From positions 2,232,001 to 2,296,000 of the forward strand of contig NC_135264.1 of NCBI RefSeq assembly GCF_964204865.1: a stretch of 64,000 bases of DNA. Direction: 5' to 3'. The stretch comes from Styela clava. Taxonomy: Eukaryota > Chordata > Ascidiacea > Stolidobranchia > Styelidae. Each line of letters begins with the position of its first letter. Position 1 is the stretch's first letter. The translations under genes and the position numbers were made by a program. This document shows, piece by piece, positions 23,351-35,101 of this stretch. Under the pieces are notes generated by a model that was not told the DNA's origin, did not search any database, and worked only from the letters and a program-made list of their open reading frames with translations.

Positions 23351-25566
23351 ACATATAAAAAAAATACAAAAATTATAGAGATATGGCAACTACCATTGAC
23401 AAAACCAAAAAATCAGGCACTTGCTGAATTTGCCTCATTCCTACCAGTGACAGTTCTTCTTGTTCTGGACAATAAAAATACCAAATTCAGTCATACAAAA
23501 TATGTATATTTGGATATTCGGCTTTAAAGTAATCAAAAACATCGGGAAATGGTTTTTTACAAAGTGCCTGAAGAAATTTCACAAGTGCCCGATTTTAGTA
23601 TTTTGTGCTTGCGGTTGCCAGATTTTATCGTTCCTATTCAATTTCAAATAAATCCAAAAAATCCCATGGTTATCTATATGTTGTCAAATAATATTGCTCA
23701 TTGTAAAAACGCTGAAATTGTTGTAGAACTAGGAATTTATTTTAAAAAGCAACGATTAGTAAGTTCTGACGCAAATAATTTAGAAAAATTGTTGCGAAAA
23801 TATATGGCAACTGTTATCGAAAAAAATGAAAAATCAGGCACTTGCGAAATTTGACCCCTCATCACCAGTCCCAATCGTTCTTGTTTTTTACCAAAAAGAC
23901 GTCATTTCAATCATACAAAAGAGTGTATATTTTAGTTTTCTGCTTCAAAGTAAGTAAAAACATCGAGAAATAGGTTTTTACGAAGTGCCTGAAATTTCAC
24001 AAGTGCCTGGTTTTAGTATTTTGTGCTTAAGGTTGCCAGATTTTATTATTCATATTCAATTTCAAATAAACCCAGAAAGTACGATGGTTGACCATATGTT
24101 GTCAAATGGTATTGCTCATTGCAATATTAAAAACGCTCAAATTGTTGTGGAACAATGAATTTGCGTTAGAAAGCAAAGAATAGTAAGTGCTGACGCAAAT
24201 AATTTAAGAAAATAATTGCGAAAAGATATGGCAACTGTCACCGAGAAAAATGAAAAATCAGGCACTTGCGAAATATGACACGTCTCCATCAGTCACAAAC
24301 GGTATTGTATTTTACCAAAATGTTGTAAATTCAACCATACAAAGTGTATATATTTAATTTTCTGCTTTAGAGTAATCAGATACATTGTAAGATAGGTTTT
24401 GACCAAGTGCCTGAAATTTCACAAGTGCCTGATTTCTGTATTTTGTAATCAATGTTGCCACATTTTATTATTGAAAAATTATTTATACTCTAATAAATTG
24501 GAAATAATGTTGTTTTATTGCAATATAGAGATGCAAAAAATTATTTAAAGTCTAATTATCTTGTCAGGTAAATTGGAAACCCCAATAACGTACGGTAAAA
24601 ATAAAAAAATATCAAAGTGCCTGAAATGGTGCCTGAATTCGCAAGTGCCTGGTTTTAGGGATACCCTATTCCGCTTAGCCCGTTGAGCCAAACCGCCGCG
24701 CCAACCGTCAGACTTTCAAGTGGGCTGAAATAACTGAATAAAGATTTCAATATTAGTGTGGCCGCCAAATTAACGTAGTTATTTTCTTTATCCCTATCAG
24801 TACCGGTATCGGTGTGACAATTTTCCTCAGAGATCGAATCAGCAACATCAAAAGCTCTTGTGCAGGCCGAACGCCACTGACTGTGGACAAAACTTTCTTC
24901 AATCTGTGCGAGATTCACGTGACAGCGACCGCGTCCAAGTAGAATTTATCCGTCACAAACGAAACGATTGGTGAACCGCCTAAGATGCCGATACAAAATT
25001 ACTAACAATTGGAAGCGACGACGAAAAAGCTACGGTACTGTATATGCAAAGCCATATCTACAAACTTTCCTGAATTAACGAATATAATCTGCTCTCGGCA
25101 TTAATAAGGTGAAAAATGTCGAGGAATAAAGTGGGGCTAAATAAAACGTATTAAAATTAGAGAACGTAACAATAAAATAAACTTTGGGCATGTAAAGATA
25201 ATGACGGCGGAAAAAGAAGCATCATCTCAAAAATGTCGTGTCCCACTCAGTATGTTCCCCAGCTTTATATATTTAGGGGGGGTGTTTCGAAATTTAGGGG
25301 GTGGTAAATAATTTGCTATTAGCGATGAAACTATTTGTATTATTAAAAAATTTGTATGTATTTAAGAAACGATGTACATGAGGGGTCCCCCAAGTTGATT
25401 GACGGCGAGCCAAAATACACAGCAGAATAAAATTGTAGTGCCAGAAAAAGAGAGCGAGGAAAAGTGCGCGACGACACGGCTGGGGTTCAGGGCGCGCTTA
25501 AGCGCCCAGAGAAAACTTTGAGAAATAGACACCAAAATAGGCTCTAAGCTAGACATAGCATCGCAA

Positions 25567-25733
25567 TTAATAATTATAATATTTGGCTGATAGAATTCCC
25601 GAGAAATAAATAACAAGCACGGCTTTCAAGCAAGTACTTGATGTAATGAAATTAATAATTATAATATTTGGCTGATAGAATTCCCGAGAAATAAATAACA
25701 AGCACGGCTTTCAAGCAAGTACTTGATGAAGTT
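25567..25733. repeat. 83-bp tandem duplication, unit 1 only
   Basis: A segment starting TTAATAATTATAATATTTGG and ending GCAAGTACTTGATG occurs twice in a row in unit 1 and once in unit 2 (about 39172-39249). Confidence 0.85.
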
Positions 25734-26103
25734 ACTTGTTCATCTAGCACATGGCATCGTATGAATGGCTACTTATGGCTTGTTTTGTTACACATTTAAC
25801 ATTTTTTTGAACATGTTTGTTTAACTTTTGTATGAATTAAGCAATGAATTAAATTTTGAAATACGCGCGTCAACTGATCACAATGGCGCATAATGTTGTA
25901 TTCCTTCAGAACTAAAATGTTTTGTTGGCAAGAAAGACAAATCGCTGAAGTTTGGTTCTTTTCAATAGAGAAATAAAAACGCTGCCATTCATCTGAAAAT
26001 GTCTGTTTCCAGTGACTATTTTTCGTTTTGTGACATCTTTAAGTTTTCTTAATATACGGCTGATATCTAAAATACTGCGGTGTGTAATCCTAATACCCAT
26101 ACG

Positions 26104-29100
26104 CAGTGGCGGCGCGTGGTCATTTTGACAACCGGGGCAAGCTATTGCGGGACCAAGTCACCCCCATCTACGGGGACAGGATGAGCGCTGTAAGTTCTCC
26201 CATCATTTTATGAGTATAAAAACCATTCCATCGGTAACAACCAATCGGCAAAAACGACAATTTTTAACGATAAGAAAGTGTCTTTAAAACTGGTCCAAGT
26301 CAAGGGATTAATAAATATAGACATAGTTTATTTTGAAACCTTTTTCAAAAGGAAAGGCAATATTTACCCAGATAAATACAATGACATATTAACAGAAACT
26401 TCGGGAAAGCAGACAAAACCTAAAATAAGGTTTAAAACGTTACCATGAAGAAAGGAAAGGTAATGCAAAGAAAGGACATGCGTCGCTCACTCATAGATAT
26501 ATATGCTGCTAGACTTCTACTGCTTGAACATATATGCAACACGCCGCGGTTTTTTGGAAGCAAAATGCTCAATAACGCGCTGATTATAGTCATGCATCCC
26601 AGAAATAACGTCTCTGTGAATGGATAAAACAGCCAAGGAATTTATCTATCTTGCTTCATTGTGTTTCTGAGATACGTTTTAATACGCTTCAGCGTGCTGA
26701 ATGTTCGCTCTGCGTCGGCGGAAGAAATAGGCGTCGTCAAAATGATGTCCAGAAATTTTGCAGACGCCGCAAAGGTAGTTACTAGAGTGTTATCTATGAG
26801 GAACCCATAGAGCGCGCAAGTTGATGTGATGTTCAAAAAAATTTGATTGGTGTATATACATCGCAATTCATTTTCCAATTTACCCACGTTTATCAGGGGG
26901 TAAAATTTGGAGACAGTAGCCAACAAATGGATGGGAAATTGACGTGCAAATTTTGAAAAATTTTTGGGGTTCATCAAAGAGAACGCGGCAAGGTGTTCAG
27001 TGCGCAGACGATCGCCTATTTGATTCACCAGAATGTCACAGCATTCCTTTGCAGACAAAATCAAACGCTGCGTTGTTTGCCCGCGGCGTAAAGAAGCACT
27101 CCATGTGTCGTCGTATTTTATTGTTTCCCGGATACGAGATACAGCATCGCAGAAGTCTGAAATACACGACTGCACAGACGCTCCATCCATTAGCCTTGAC
27201 TGCAATGCGCCGTATAATACATCCACGTGATAGAATATTGTGGAGAAAAAAGCGAGAAAAAATGAAAACTCACCATCTTCTAGCAGACGCTTTAGACCTG
27301 CCGCCTCCCTCACAGAGCGTTAGTCCCAAACCGGAGAGCTCTGAATGCCATTGAAACACTCAATGAGCTCAGACCTAATTTCGGACACGCCCTGCACCAC
27401 GCGTGATTGGAAGTTCCAACGTGTTGGTGCACAAGCTGGGAGACGGCGGCTACATATCTGGCGAAGGAGGTCAGAGCGCTTCGGCGAAACGGAAAAAAAT
27501 TAAGAAAACCCCGAAACATTTGCAAAAAAAATGCGGACGAGAGGGGTATCAAGACACATATTTTTAATAACGAGGTTAAATTGGTGTGCATAACAATGTA
27601 AAAAATGCGCATGAGGAAAATCTTCTTTTATATAAACTTGAACACCATGTTTCGACCCACTCATGACTGCCGCGCCGTCATAAGTTTGAGCTATCAATTT
27701 TGACTTCGCGTTGTAAGGCTGTAACACTTCTTTCAGTACAGCCGATATCCCGCAAGCCGTGCGATCAACGATTGGGACAAAGCTGTGAAATCTCTCGGTA
27801 GGTTTACCATCTTTCACAAACCGAAAAATCACAGCCAGTTGGGAAACGCACGTGATGTCAGTTGTCTCGTCAGACTGAATCGAAAGGAACTGGCCATTCT
27901 CAATTTCCAGAGCCAAATGTTGTAAATAAATTTTATACATTGAGTCGAGCAAATCATTTTGTATATCCTTAGATGTCCCTTTCGAAACAGTTGCGGCATC
28001 AAGATGATCTCTCAATACTGTATCTAGGAATGCGGTGTATTCCACCATATCCAAAAAAAAAAAACTATTAGAAGAGCCAGCCCGTTTATCGTGCCCACGG
28101 AGGGACAGCTTGTGACAACCAATGAACTTCAAAACATCTATCAATCGACCGAGAACATGGCGGTTTTTCTCGACGTTTTGGTTGTGCCGACGAATAGAAA
28201 CCGCGCGTCCTTCATCCAACTGTGCTGCAATATCAACATTTCCGAATGTTCGGTATTTTACTGCATTGTCCAGATGCTCCATAGAAGATTGATGATCCCT
28301 GGCACGCTCGGAAAGATGTTTAAGATCTCTAAAACCAAATTTACACCAACGTGAGTCACGGGCGGTAGCAAAAAGTAGGCAATAAAAACAAAAAAGTGCA
28401 TTTTTGTCCTCGCTGTAACACAACCATTCGTGTTTTTTATACCAAGTTTTTGCGCAGAATGTACGCCGACGCTTTCCTCCGTCATGGGATTGTTCCAGTG
28501 AACAATTTTTTGGTTGATAAGGCCCAAGACGTTGTACCTCTAATTTTTGTTCCAGCGGCAGCTGCGAAAACGGAGTGCGAAGTAGTGCATCAACCTTATT
28601 CATTATGAGGTCTAAGGCTAAGAAATGCGAAGCCGGAAAGAAGTGAGGAGCTCAAAAGGAATGTGGAAAATCGAAAGCAAATGGACTAAAGGTCTCTAAC
28701 TGATTCAAATAGCGAAACAAGCGACAAAAACGAAGGCGAGGAAACTATCAACTCTTCAAGCAACCAACGAACGAGAAGGAATGCGTGAATATGTCAACAC
28801 GTTGTTGTAAGAAACGTCGGCATTGTGTCGTCATAATTTCGGGGCTAACCCCGATCGGCCCGATGATTTAGTAAAAGAAACAGAAAACAAACGAGACAAA
28901 CGCGGCGAGTGGAAGATAAAAGAGAGAATACGATATACAATGAGCAACCGGGGCAAAATCGGCGTCGCCCCGTCGACGTTCGGCGAAAGCTTTGCGAGCG
29001 AAAAATGAACAATGTCGGGAGAATATGGATAGTGTAGACAGTCTGTGCAACCGATATTGAGGTATTTTTCGAATATTTTTTACTATACCAAAAAAACAAC

Positions 29101-29142
29101 CGGGGCGTTGCCCCGGTTGGCTCTATTGACGCGCCGCCACTG
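26104..29142 (-). mobile_element. hAT transposon, nearly full length, recent insertion
   Basis: The 3039-bp element has perfect 14-bp inverted ends CAGTGGCGGCGCGT and ACGCGCCGCCACTG, with subterminal ACCGGGGC/GCCCCGGT in inverse orientation. It is flanked by a perfect 8-bp target duplication CCCATACG (26096-26103 and 29143-29150). Unit 2 has the unoccupied site with one CCCATACG at 39617-39624 and matching sequence on both sides. It encodes a ZMYM1-like hAT transposase on the minus strand. Confidence 0.96.
26642..28603 (-). pseudogene. hAT transposase (ZMYM1-like) with two in-frame stops
   Basis: A single frame of 654 codons from ATG at 28603 to the stop at 26642 is broken only by two TAA codons, at 27500-27502 and 27320-27322; no frameshift is needed. 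The N-terminal part has a TTF-type zinc finger (WYKKHEWLCY...ALFCFYCLLF, about residues 55-80). The middle carries the DUF4371/RNase-H-like region (SIQSDETTDI, then CYAHQFNLVIK). The C-terminus has the hAT dimerisation motif (PISSADAERTFSTLKRIKT). hAT transposases cut and paste by a DDE reaction with hairpins on flanking DNA. Because the termini and frame are so well kept, inactivation is recent; another copy in the genome may still be active. Confidence 0.88.
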
Positions 29143-29150
29143 CCCATACG

Positions 29151-31168
29151 TATATATAAGATATACCGGTATAATTCAATTGTTACGAAATAAACGTGCT
29201 TAAACTGTGATAATGATGCAAGGATAGACGGTATCTAAAACTCAAAAGGAACCACATGAAGTGTTAAGCCAATAGTATATATTTGCGGTTAAACATATAT
29301 TCAGGTTCAACTATTTCACTCAAGTTCGGCGGGCCATTTTAAATCGTTACGCGGACCGTAATTTGCCCCCCCCCCCTCATCTACACTGATAAATATGCCA
29401 CGCGTGTCCGACGTATCCCGCTTAGGATAAGAAAAGATTTATATATTTATCCCGAGAAAGAGGAAAGCCGATAAGACGACTTAACCATATGGCAAACCAC
29501 TTGTGACCGACCAGCTGTTACTTGAACCATCCTACGGCGGCGAGACCAGCAATCCCCTGTCACAAAGCCAATAGTCATCCCTCCATGGGATTCGAACCTG
29601 CGAATCCACTCAGAGTAATTAGAGGTGCGGTGGATAGCGTAACACGATGAACCACACCGCCGCCGCGCACTTGTCCCATGTTCTGACGCATCCCACTAGT
29701 CCTCACTTATTTAGCACTTGTTCATGTTTTTCCATATTTCGAATATATATTCAAAAATATCCAGCTGGGTAAGATGCATGAATGATTTACTTGAACAATA
29801 AATTAGATGAAGGAATTTTTGAGGCCGTGGAAATTGGTGTAGAACTATACCCGCGATTAAACCGAAGATTGTAATTTCTATTCATGACACAAGAGATGTA
29901 TACCGAAAGGGAACTTTAAAAAACAGTCTTTCACACTGATGACCTTTAACCCAAAGTCAAGCATTATGAGGCAATAACTAGCTTAGCGAGCTAGTAGACA
30001 CAAATCATTGTTAGTTTATATTTTTAACTATTTTTTCAAATTTGTTGGTTCACTCTTAACTACCAATAACACCTGTACTAGGACTTCCCGAACTGGGGGT
30101 CGTGACTCGCAGGGTACCGCAGTTTCACTCAAGGTACTACATCTATTTAACTTCCCAATATTTTTGAATCAAACACACAAATAATAAAACCAGTGCAAAA
30201 CATCAATATAACGATTCAGAAAGAATGCATAGGATGGGAGAAGCGTCGCGTTTGCATACTTCGAACTGTTCAGCTTTTTAAACGTGAACACGTTCGCGGA
30301 AAATTTCAACATGTTGGAAGGAGTCGCGAGTTTATAAGCTTTGGAAGCCCTGCCATATACAACTTGAGAAAAATAACAATACTGGAACAGTTTCTTGAAG
30401 CATGCAGCTCTTTCACAGAAAGATTAAATCTTTCATTCGTTTTCACAAAACCAAGTGAACTTCACAATATTTCCAATATTGCGTAAAATAAGAGAAAAAA
30501 ATTTCGAATTCAAAAGGTATAAAATGACAAATGTTGTACAATACAAAATGCAAGTGCACAAAGTTACACTAGACAGAATGTCGATCACCCTTTTCCTACG
30601 CCATGTAATGATAAAAATAGGTACATATTGTCATTTATTTAGTTTACATGAAATGATCATTTTATTTATTAGTAAATGGGTCAAAAACAGTTTATATCAA
30701 TTCCCCAAATTTGTGAATGGAATTTATCTGACGTGCCTGAGCTTAAACTAGCTTTTATCAGCCATCACAAAAATGCTTTGAAAAGTAGGTGAAAAGGAAG
30801 CAGGACGATTTTAGTAGATGCGTCTCGATAGTAGAGAAATTTGTCGAAAGTTTGTAGACTTAGAAAGAGCTATGTAACTACAATTAATGGCTTTGGAAGC
30901 GATGAAAGATTGTGCCAATAAATCTCAAGACAATGGATCACATTCTTGAAATAAATAATCTGCATCTTGTTGATGAATTTGAATATTAGTTTGACATTTA
31001 TCTAACGGAAGTAAGCTATACACACACACACGCTATACCTGACAACAAAATAGAATTATTTCAATATTATTTATTAGAAACTTTATTTCATGAAACATTT
31101 GATGAACAAATATTACAAAGACAACCTCTAAGAAACTATGGAACTTAAATCTGTGATCATAAGAAATC
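29151..31168. other. Unit 1 segment downstream of homeobox gene
   Basis: It holds a SINE (29424-29670), a relic hAT tip near 30070-30130 (ACTTCCCGAACTGGGGGTCG), and frames at 30193-30486 and 30455-30751 that are shared with unit 2 but differ in length and show no known domain. Two minus-strand AATAAA signals at 31070-31075 and 31082-31087 fit the 3' end of the homeobox gene. Confidence 0.45.
29424..29670 (-). repeat. tRNA-derived SINE, unit 1
   Basis: Minus-strand copy with B box GGTTCGAATCC at 29598-29588 and a tail AGGATAAG near 29424. The flanks GTGTCCGACGTATCCCGCT and TGTTCTGACGCATCCCACT look like a diverged target duplication of about 19 bp. It is shared with unit 2 (39904-40150), so it predates the unit split. 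Confidence 0.75.
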
Positions 31169-32161
31169 CTAACATTTTCCGATCGCTTCGCGTTTGTGAA
31201 TGTCCAATTTGTTGTTTTCTTCTTCTTGGGGTTCGCGCTTCTTCTCATTCCTATATCTGATTCTTCTATTTTGAAACCAAACTTTTACTTGCGCATCTGT
31301 GAGTCTGAGCTTTTTAGCAAGTCTTCGTCTTTCAATTCCGACCATGTATTGTTGATTGTTGAACTCAGTTTCCAAACGTTCTAATTGTTTCTGAGTGAAT
31401 GTAGTTCTTGTTCTTTTAGCCTTTTCTGTTCTTTGAGGTCTGTGTTTCGATAAATGTGAATACATTTTCGACTGAGTATTGCCTTGACCAACAAAAGCTG
31501 TAGTCTCAATCGGTGCATACGATATCGCATGTTGGCTGTGATTCATCCAATTCTGCTGCACAATTTTGTTTAAACCAGAATATAAATAATATACATCATT
31601 GATAGGAATATATATACGACTGTAGTATTCTGGATGCGGTAATTGTCGATTGTTTCTTACTTTGGGTTGAGGTAAGTCTGTTGGCACGGAATGAATTTGT
31701 CCATATTCTTCTCGTGATTCACTGACACAAATTCCACTATCATTTGCATCAGTACATGCAATAATCGATTCATCGTTTTCTTCAGACGATGCAAAACCAG
31801 AATCGAATGAATCATTTTTGGTTTTTGTTGACTGTGTAAGCTCTAGTTTTCTCTTTTTGCTTGGGCTTTCGTTCGAATGTCCCAGTAATGCGTCGATAGT
31901 GAAAAGAGTTTTTGCTTTTCTTTGTCGGTTATTAAATTTTGCCACTTGTTCGGGCGACTCTGAAGTGTCTAGAATTTTTGTATCTTGTGTCTCCTGATTT
32001 ACAATTGTAACTTTCTTAAAACCCGAATTTTCATCAGATGAAAATTTTCTCTTTTTTGTTATAATATCTTCTGAATCCGGACTTCCTGCGTAATTGAGAC
32101 GAAGAAATGGCGTCCATTGAGCATTCGAGACAGCTAGGTAAGGATGGCGGTAAGAAATCAT
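31169..32161 (-). CDS. Not-like homeobox transcription factor, unit 1 (intact)
   Basis: A 330-residue frame without introns. An engrailed-type repressor motif, FTIDALLG, lies near residues 87-94 and would recruit Groucho. The homeodomain occupies about residues 248-307, with F8, W48, F49, Q50, N51 and R53 in place (VKVWFQNRRIRYR). The helix 1-2 linker QQYMVG followed by ER, and RIRYRN after helix 3, are closest to the Not/Noto family, whose members specify notochord and tail or, in tunicates, related midline fates; Vent-type genes are the main alternative. The short basic tail ends GKC. The start was chosen because the same ATG and MISYRHP opening are kept in all three copies of the N-terminus in the window. 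Two AATAAA signals lie about 85-100 bp downstream. Confidence 0.82.
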   Translation of the reverse strand: MISYRHPYLAVSNAQWTPFLRLNYAGSPDSEDIITKKRKFSSDENSGFKKVTIVNQETQDTKILDTSESPEQVAKFNNRQRKAKTLFTIDALLGHSNESPSKKRKLELTQSTKTKNDSFDSGFASSEENDESIIACTDANDSGICVSESREEYGQIHSVPTDLPQPKVRNNRQLPHPEYYSRIYIPINDVYYLYSGLNKIVQQNWMNHSQHAISYAPIETTAFVGQGNTQSKMYSHLSKHRPQRTEKAKRTRTTFTQKQLERLETEFNNQQYMVGIERRRLAKKLRLTDAQVKVWFQNRRIRYRNEKKREPQEEENNKLDIHKREAIGKC

Positions 32162-32560
32162 TTTGTATATCTTGGTATCGCTTAGTATTGTGAATGAAAT
32201 GTTGTAGAATGACTGGTATGTTTATATGGTATTAGCTAGCTGATAAGCGCACTATTTCTAAATAGTTGTTTCAACTTATCAATGTCATAGAGCCAATAAA
32301 GATAAATCGCACGCGTTTAGTTACAAATAATAGATAAAATATAGATATTCCTTTTGTATATAAGCGACTCGGTTTTAATATGATAAGACTTATCTACGTT
32401 AACATAATTACGTTTAATCATATCAACAAATTACCGATTATCCAATATAAATCGCAATTGTTTTAGCCGATGCAGCATTTCATCAGGGTACAAAAATATT
32501 AGATTACAACCGATGTACCGATAAGATTTTATTATCATCTGATGTGTGGCACTGACACGC
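32162..32560 (-). promoter_or_regulatory. Conserved upstream region of homeobox gene with GATA motifs
   Basis: This block is conserved upstream of all three homeobox N-termini (also 43130-43540 and 50446-50840). It has a TATATAC box on the minus strand at 32362-32356, about 200 bp from the ATG, and at least six GATA-type sites (TGATAAG or TTATC forms near 32240, 32275, 32300, 32330, 32380 and 32520). In the third copy the TATA region has decayed. Confidence 0.45.
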
Positions 32561-34943
32561 GCTTTAAATTTGGATTTATCGAATAGATATAAATTTCTAA
32601 TCATACGCCATGAAATCATCAATATTTTTTCAAATCCCGAACCTTTAATCAACTTAATAATAATTACTAATATTTTCCATTTCTGCGCATACATTTAAAA
32701 TTTTCCTTAAAATAAGGAAAACGCCGCTCTAAAATCCCTACTGTAAATGACCAGAAAACCACATCTATGACGTATATTTTTACAGTAAAAACAACATCTG
32801 GAGAAACACAGAAGTAAATTTCAAGAACAGAGTTGACACATTCACAAAATTTAGACATTTTCATTGATATTCATTATAACTTTTTCCACCTTTTGAGCTT
32901 CCACTTTTACTAATATTACTCGGACCACTTGTACCAATGATACTTGTACCTTTTAATGTAAGCATGCACTTTATGTTTAGGTAAGGTAGGCCTACTGCTG
33001 TGTAGTTGACTTGTTATCTAAAGTGTAAATCGTGTTATATATATGTTCAAATTTGAGTGATTTTATGGCAATATTATTTCTCTTCATTGGCGAATAAAGC
33101 GGTTTAACCCACCTCTTCGTGCATCCAACTTTGGTTGGGCAAGTTGGCATTTGACTCCAACTATAATAAGATTGGAGAATTATTTTGTCTTTCTATTAGA
33201 TAGTGTTCACCCTTGTTTACATAATCAGTATTCAATTTGGGAACTTTTATAAATTATTAAAATGGTGTGGCAAACAATTCATATTCCTGATTACAATTCT
33301 TATCTTTTAATCCAGTTTCTTTTTTACGTATTCATTTTTTGTTTTGTTTTTTGTTTACTGTAAAATTTTTTTAAAGCTTTTCTCTTTTTTCTCACATCCT
33401 GTGTGTGTGTGTCAAGCTGAAATATTGATCACTGTAAATACAGTTTGCAGATAATTGTTTTATCCTGCCTGCCCGTTACAATCCAGATGATTGTTATGTA
33501 ATATTAGGAAAATCAGTATCGAAATGCCATCAATACCGGCTTTTTAAAATATCGGCGTCGATATTGGATCGGATTCACAGCTTTGGGATAAGTAGAACAA
33601 GTGGGACACGTAAGAGAGGTTGGAGGCAAGAACGTGTAGGATATGTGGAACAATTAGGACACATGAGACAAGTAGTACGAATAGGACAAATGGGACACGA
33701 CATTTTCGAGACACCGGCTGAGGTTTGAATAAAAGATTTGTAAGTTATCACTGTCGGACTGAGCTTTCCGTCGTTTTTTCTCTGAAAATGAAAGAAAGAG
33801 AAGTGATATATATATATACTGGAATGGCTGGCCTACTATAGCAAATTAAGCTGGATGATGGAAGTCAAATCCAACAGGTGTTCTTGGTTCTCGTTAATAT
33901 TGTAAATCTAGCAATTGGTCATGGTTTGGCCCGTCGATAGGGCTGGGATTTGGAGAAAACCCTTTAACCGTTAACTGGGTAAAATTAACCGATCAACCAC
34001 GGAGTGACGTTTGAAGTAATAATTTATAATTTGAACTTGTTACGTCCCAAATAGTTCCAAGGCAATTTTATGTGATCTTACCGTGGTATCGCTGGAAATT
34101 ACTTACTTCAAGTTGCAACTAGAGAAAAAAAGTCTTCCAGCTCCGTAGCTTACAATGTAATACGAGAGTATTTAAATCGACCAGCGGCGTGCCTAGAGGG
34201 CGACGAAATGGGCAGCCGCCCCGGGCATCACGTTGAAGGGGGCAGCAGGACCAAGTTGCAGGGTTGGCGTTATTACACAGGTTTTTCTCGATGTGTTATT
34301 ATTTATTTAAAAGTGGACATTATGTGTTAAGTCTTGTGTGAATGACTGTGGAGATAGTGAGTCAACAATCGATGTTTTCCCGAGCATTGGCCCATTGGTT
34401 TTTCCTATCCTATTTTACATTTGCAACATTTTCGGTGCTCATTTTAATGGTTATTTCGCGAGTTAGCGCCTTAAACTGGTTTACATGTTTCAAACAATCA
34501 TTTTAATTCAAAATATTCAACCCTTTTATTTAAAATTACCGGTAGAAAAGTTTAGCCTTGTCTACCACAGCTATTTTTGAACTAATATTTGATTACTGCA
34601 ATTAAACTATACGAGAAGACAGTATAATCATTGGGTTCCACTCAGGACAATTGCATCCGCATACTTTTCACTCATGGACATTTGCACCCATTAACAATTA
34701 CACCCTCGGATTTTAGCACCCAAATACAGATTGCATCCATAAACATTTGCACCCATGGACATTTGCACCCTCGTACAATTCCATCAACGTACATTTGCAC
34801 CTATGTACTTTTGACCCACGTACATTTGCACCCACTATACACTTGCACGTTGCACCTATGTACTTTTGCCACACAGACATTTGCACCCGCCGTCACAGCT
34901 ATTGCTTTATGGCTGTAACGGGTATCACTGTCATTTGCACCAG
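32561..34943. other. Unit 1 intergenic, diverged copy of 48.2-50.1 kb
   Basis: No gene. Parts from about 32900 to 34310 align with 48190-50140. At 34192 CAGCGGCGTGCCTAGAGG (CAGTGGCGTGCC in unit 2) resembles a hAT terminus. Beyond 34311 unit 1 has sequence missing from unit 2, including the minisatellite at 34660-34890. Confidence 0.45.
34660..34890. repeat. Minisatellite, about 17-bp unit
   Basis: About a dozen imperfect tandem copies of a unit like ACATTTGCACCCATGG. The region is absent from unit 2, where the corresponding DNA is deleted. Confidence 0.8.
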
Positions 34944-35101
34944 GACATGCAATAATCGATTCGTCGTTTTCTCCAGATGATGCAAAACCAGAATCAAATG
35001 AATCATCTTTGGTTTCTGTTGACTGCGTAAGTTCAAATTTTCTCTTTTTGATTGGGCTTTCGGTCGAATGTCTCAGTAATGCATCAATGGTGAAAGATTT
35101 A
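34944..35101 (-). pseudogene. Relic of a second homeobox gene, middle part, unit 1
   Basis: On the minus strand this matches residues about 88-140 of the intact gene (the Ser/Lys-rich stretch around SPSKKRKLE and the DSGFASSEENDES acidic patch) with many substitutions. It stops abruptly at 35101, where the sequence jumps to DNA equivalent to unit 2 position 51957. No homeodomain part remains. Confidence 0.8.

Larger units (their letters stand above)
19561..24667. mobile_element. 5.1 kb foldback element with tandem-repeat arms
   Basis: Ends are AGGGTCTCCCTAAAACC and, complemented, AGGGTATCCCTAAAACC, followed in both arms by AGGCACTTGCGAATTCAGGC. The left arm (19561 to about 21310) is inverted relative to the right arm (about 23350-24667). 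Each arm is built of units of about 420 bp marked by AGGCACTTGTGAAATTTCAG at 19811, 20232, 20657 and 21075 on the left and by its complement near 23580, 24000 and 24425 on the right. The left arm thus has one unit more. The core shows no transposase. Flanks TATTCTTA and ATTCCGCTTA give no exact target duplication. Architecture is that of Foldback/Galileo-type elements; the superfamily is unassigned. Confidence 0.8.
19252..24706 (-). repeat. tRNA-derived SINE split by the foldback element
   Basis: The minus-strand SINE occupies 19252-19560 (3' part, tail AGGATAGGATTTACATATTT-like) and about 24668-24706 (5' head, GGTTTGGCTCAACGGGC). Its B box GGTTCGAATCC lies at 19511-19501. The 5.1 kb foldback element was inserted between head and body. 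The same position in unit 2 (37980/38292) lacks the SINE. Confidence 0.75.

Noticed and set aside
23225-23854. Open frames of about 100 codons in the foldback right arm
   Set aside because: They follow the repeat units and are not kept between repeat copies; no transposase motif.
27310-27612. Frameshift in the hAT transposase
   Set aside because: The 100-codon frame here is a shadow. The true frame continues unchanged through two TAA codons at 27500-27502 and 27320-27322.
30193-30751. Pair of roughly 97-codon frames shared by both units
   Set aside because: Ends and lengths differ between units through small indels, and no domain is recognisable; treated as shared non-coding or relic repeat DNA.
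34631-34980. 95- and 77-codon His/Cys/Thr-rich frames
   Set aside because: Direct translation of the minisatellite at 34660-34890.
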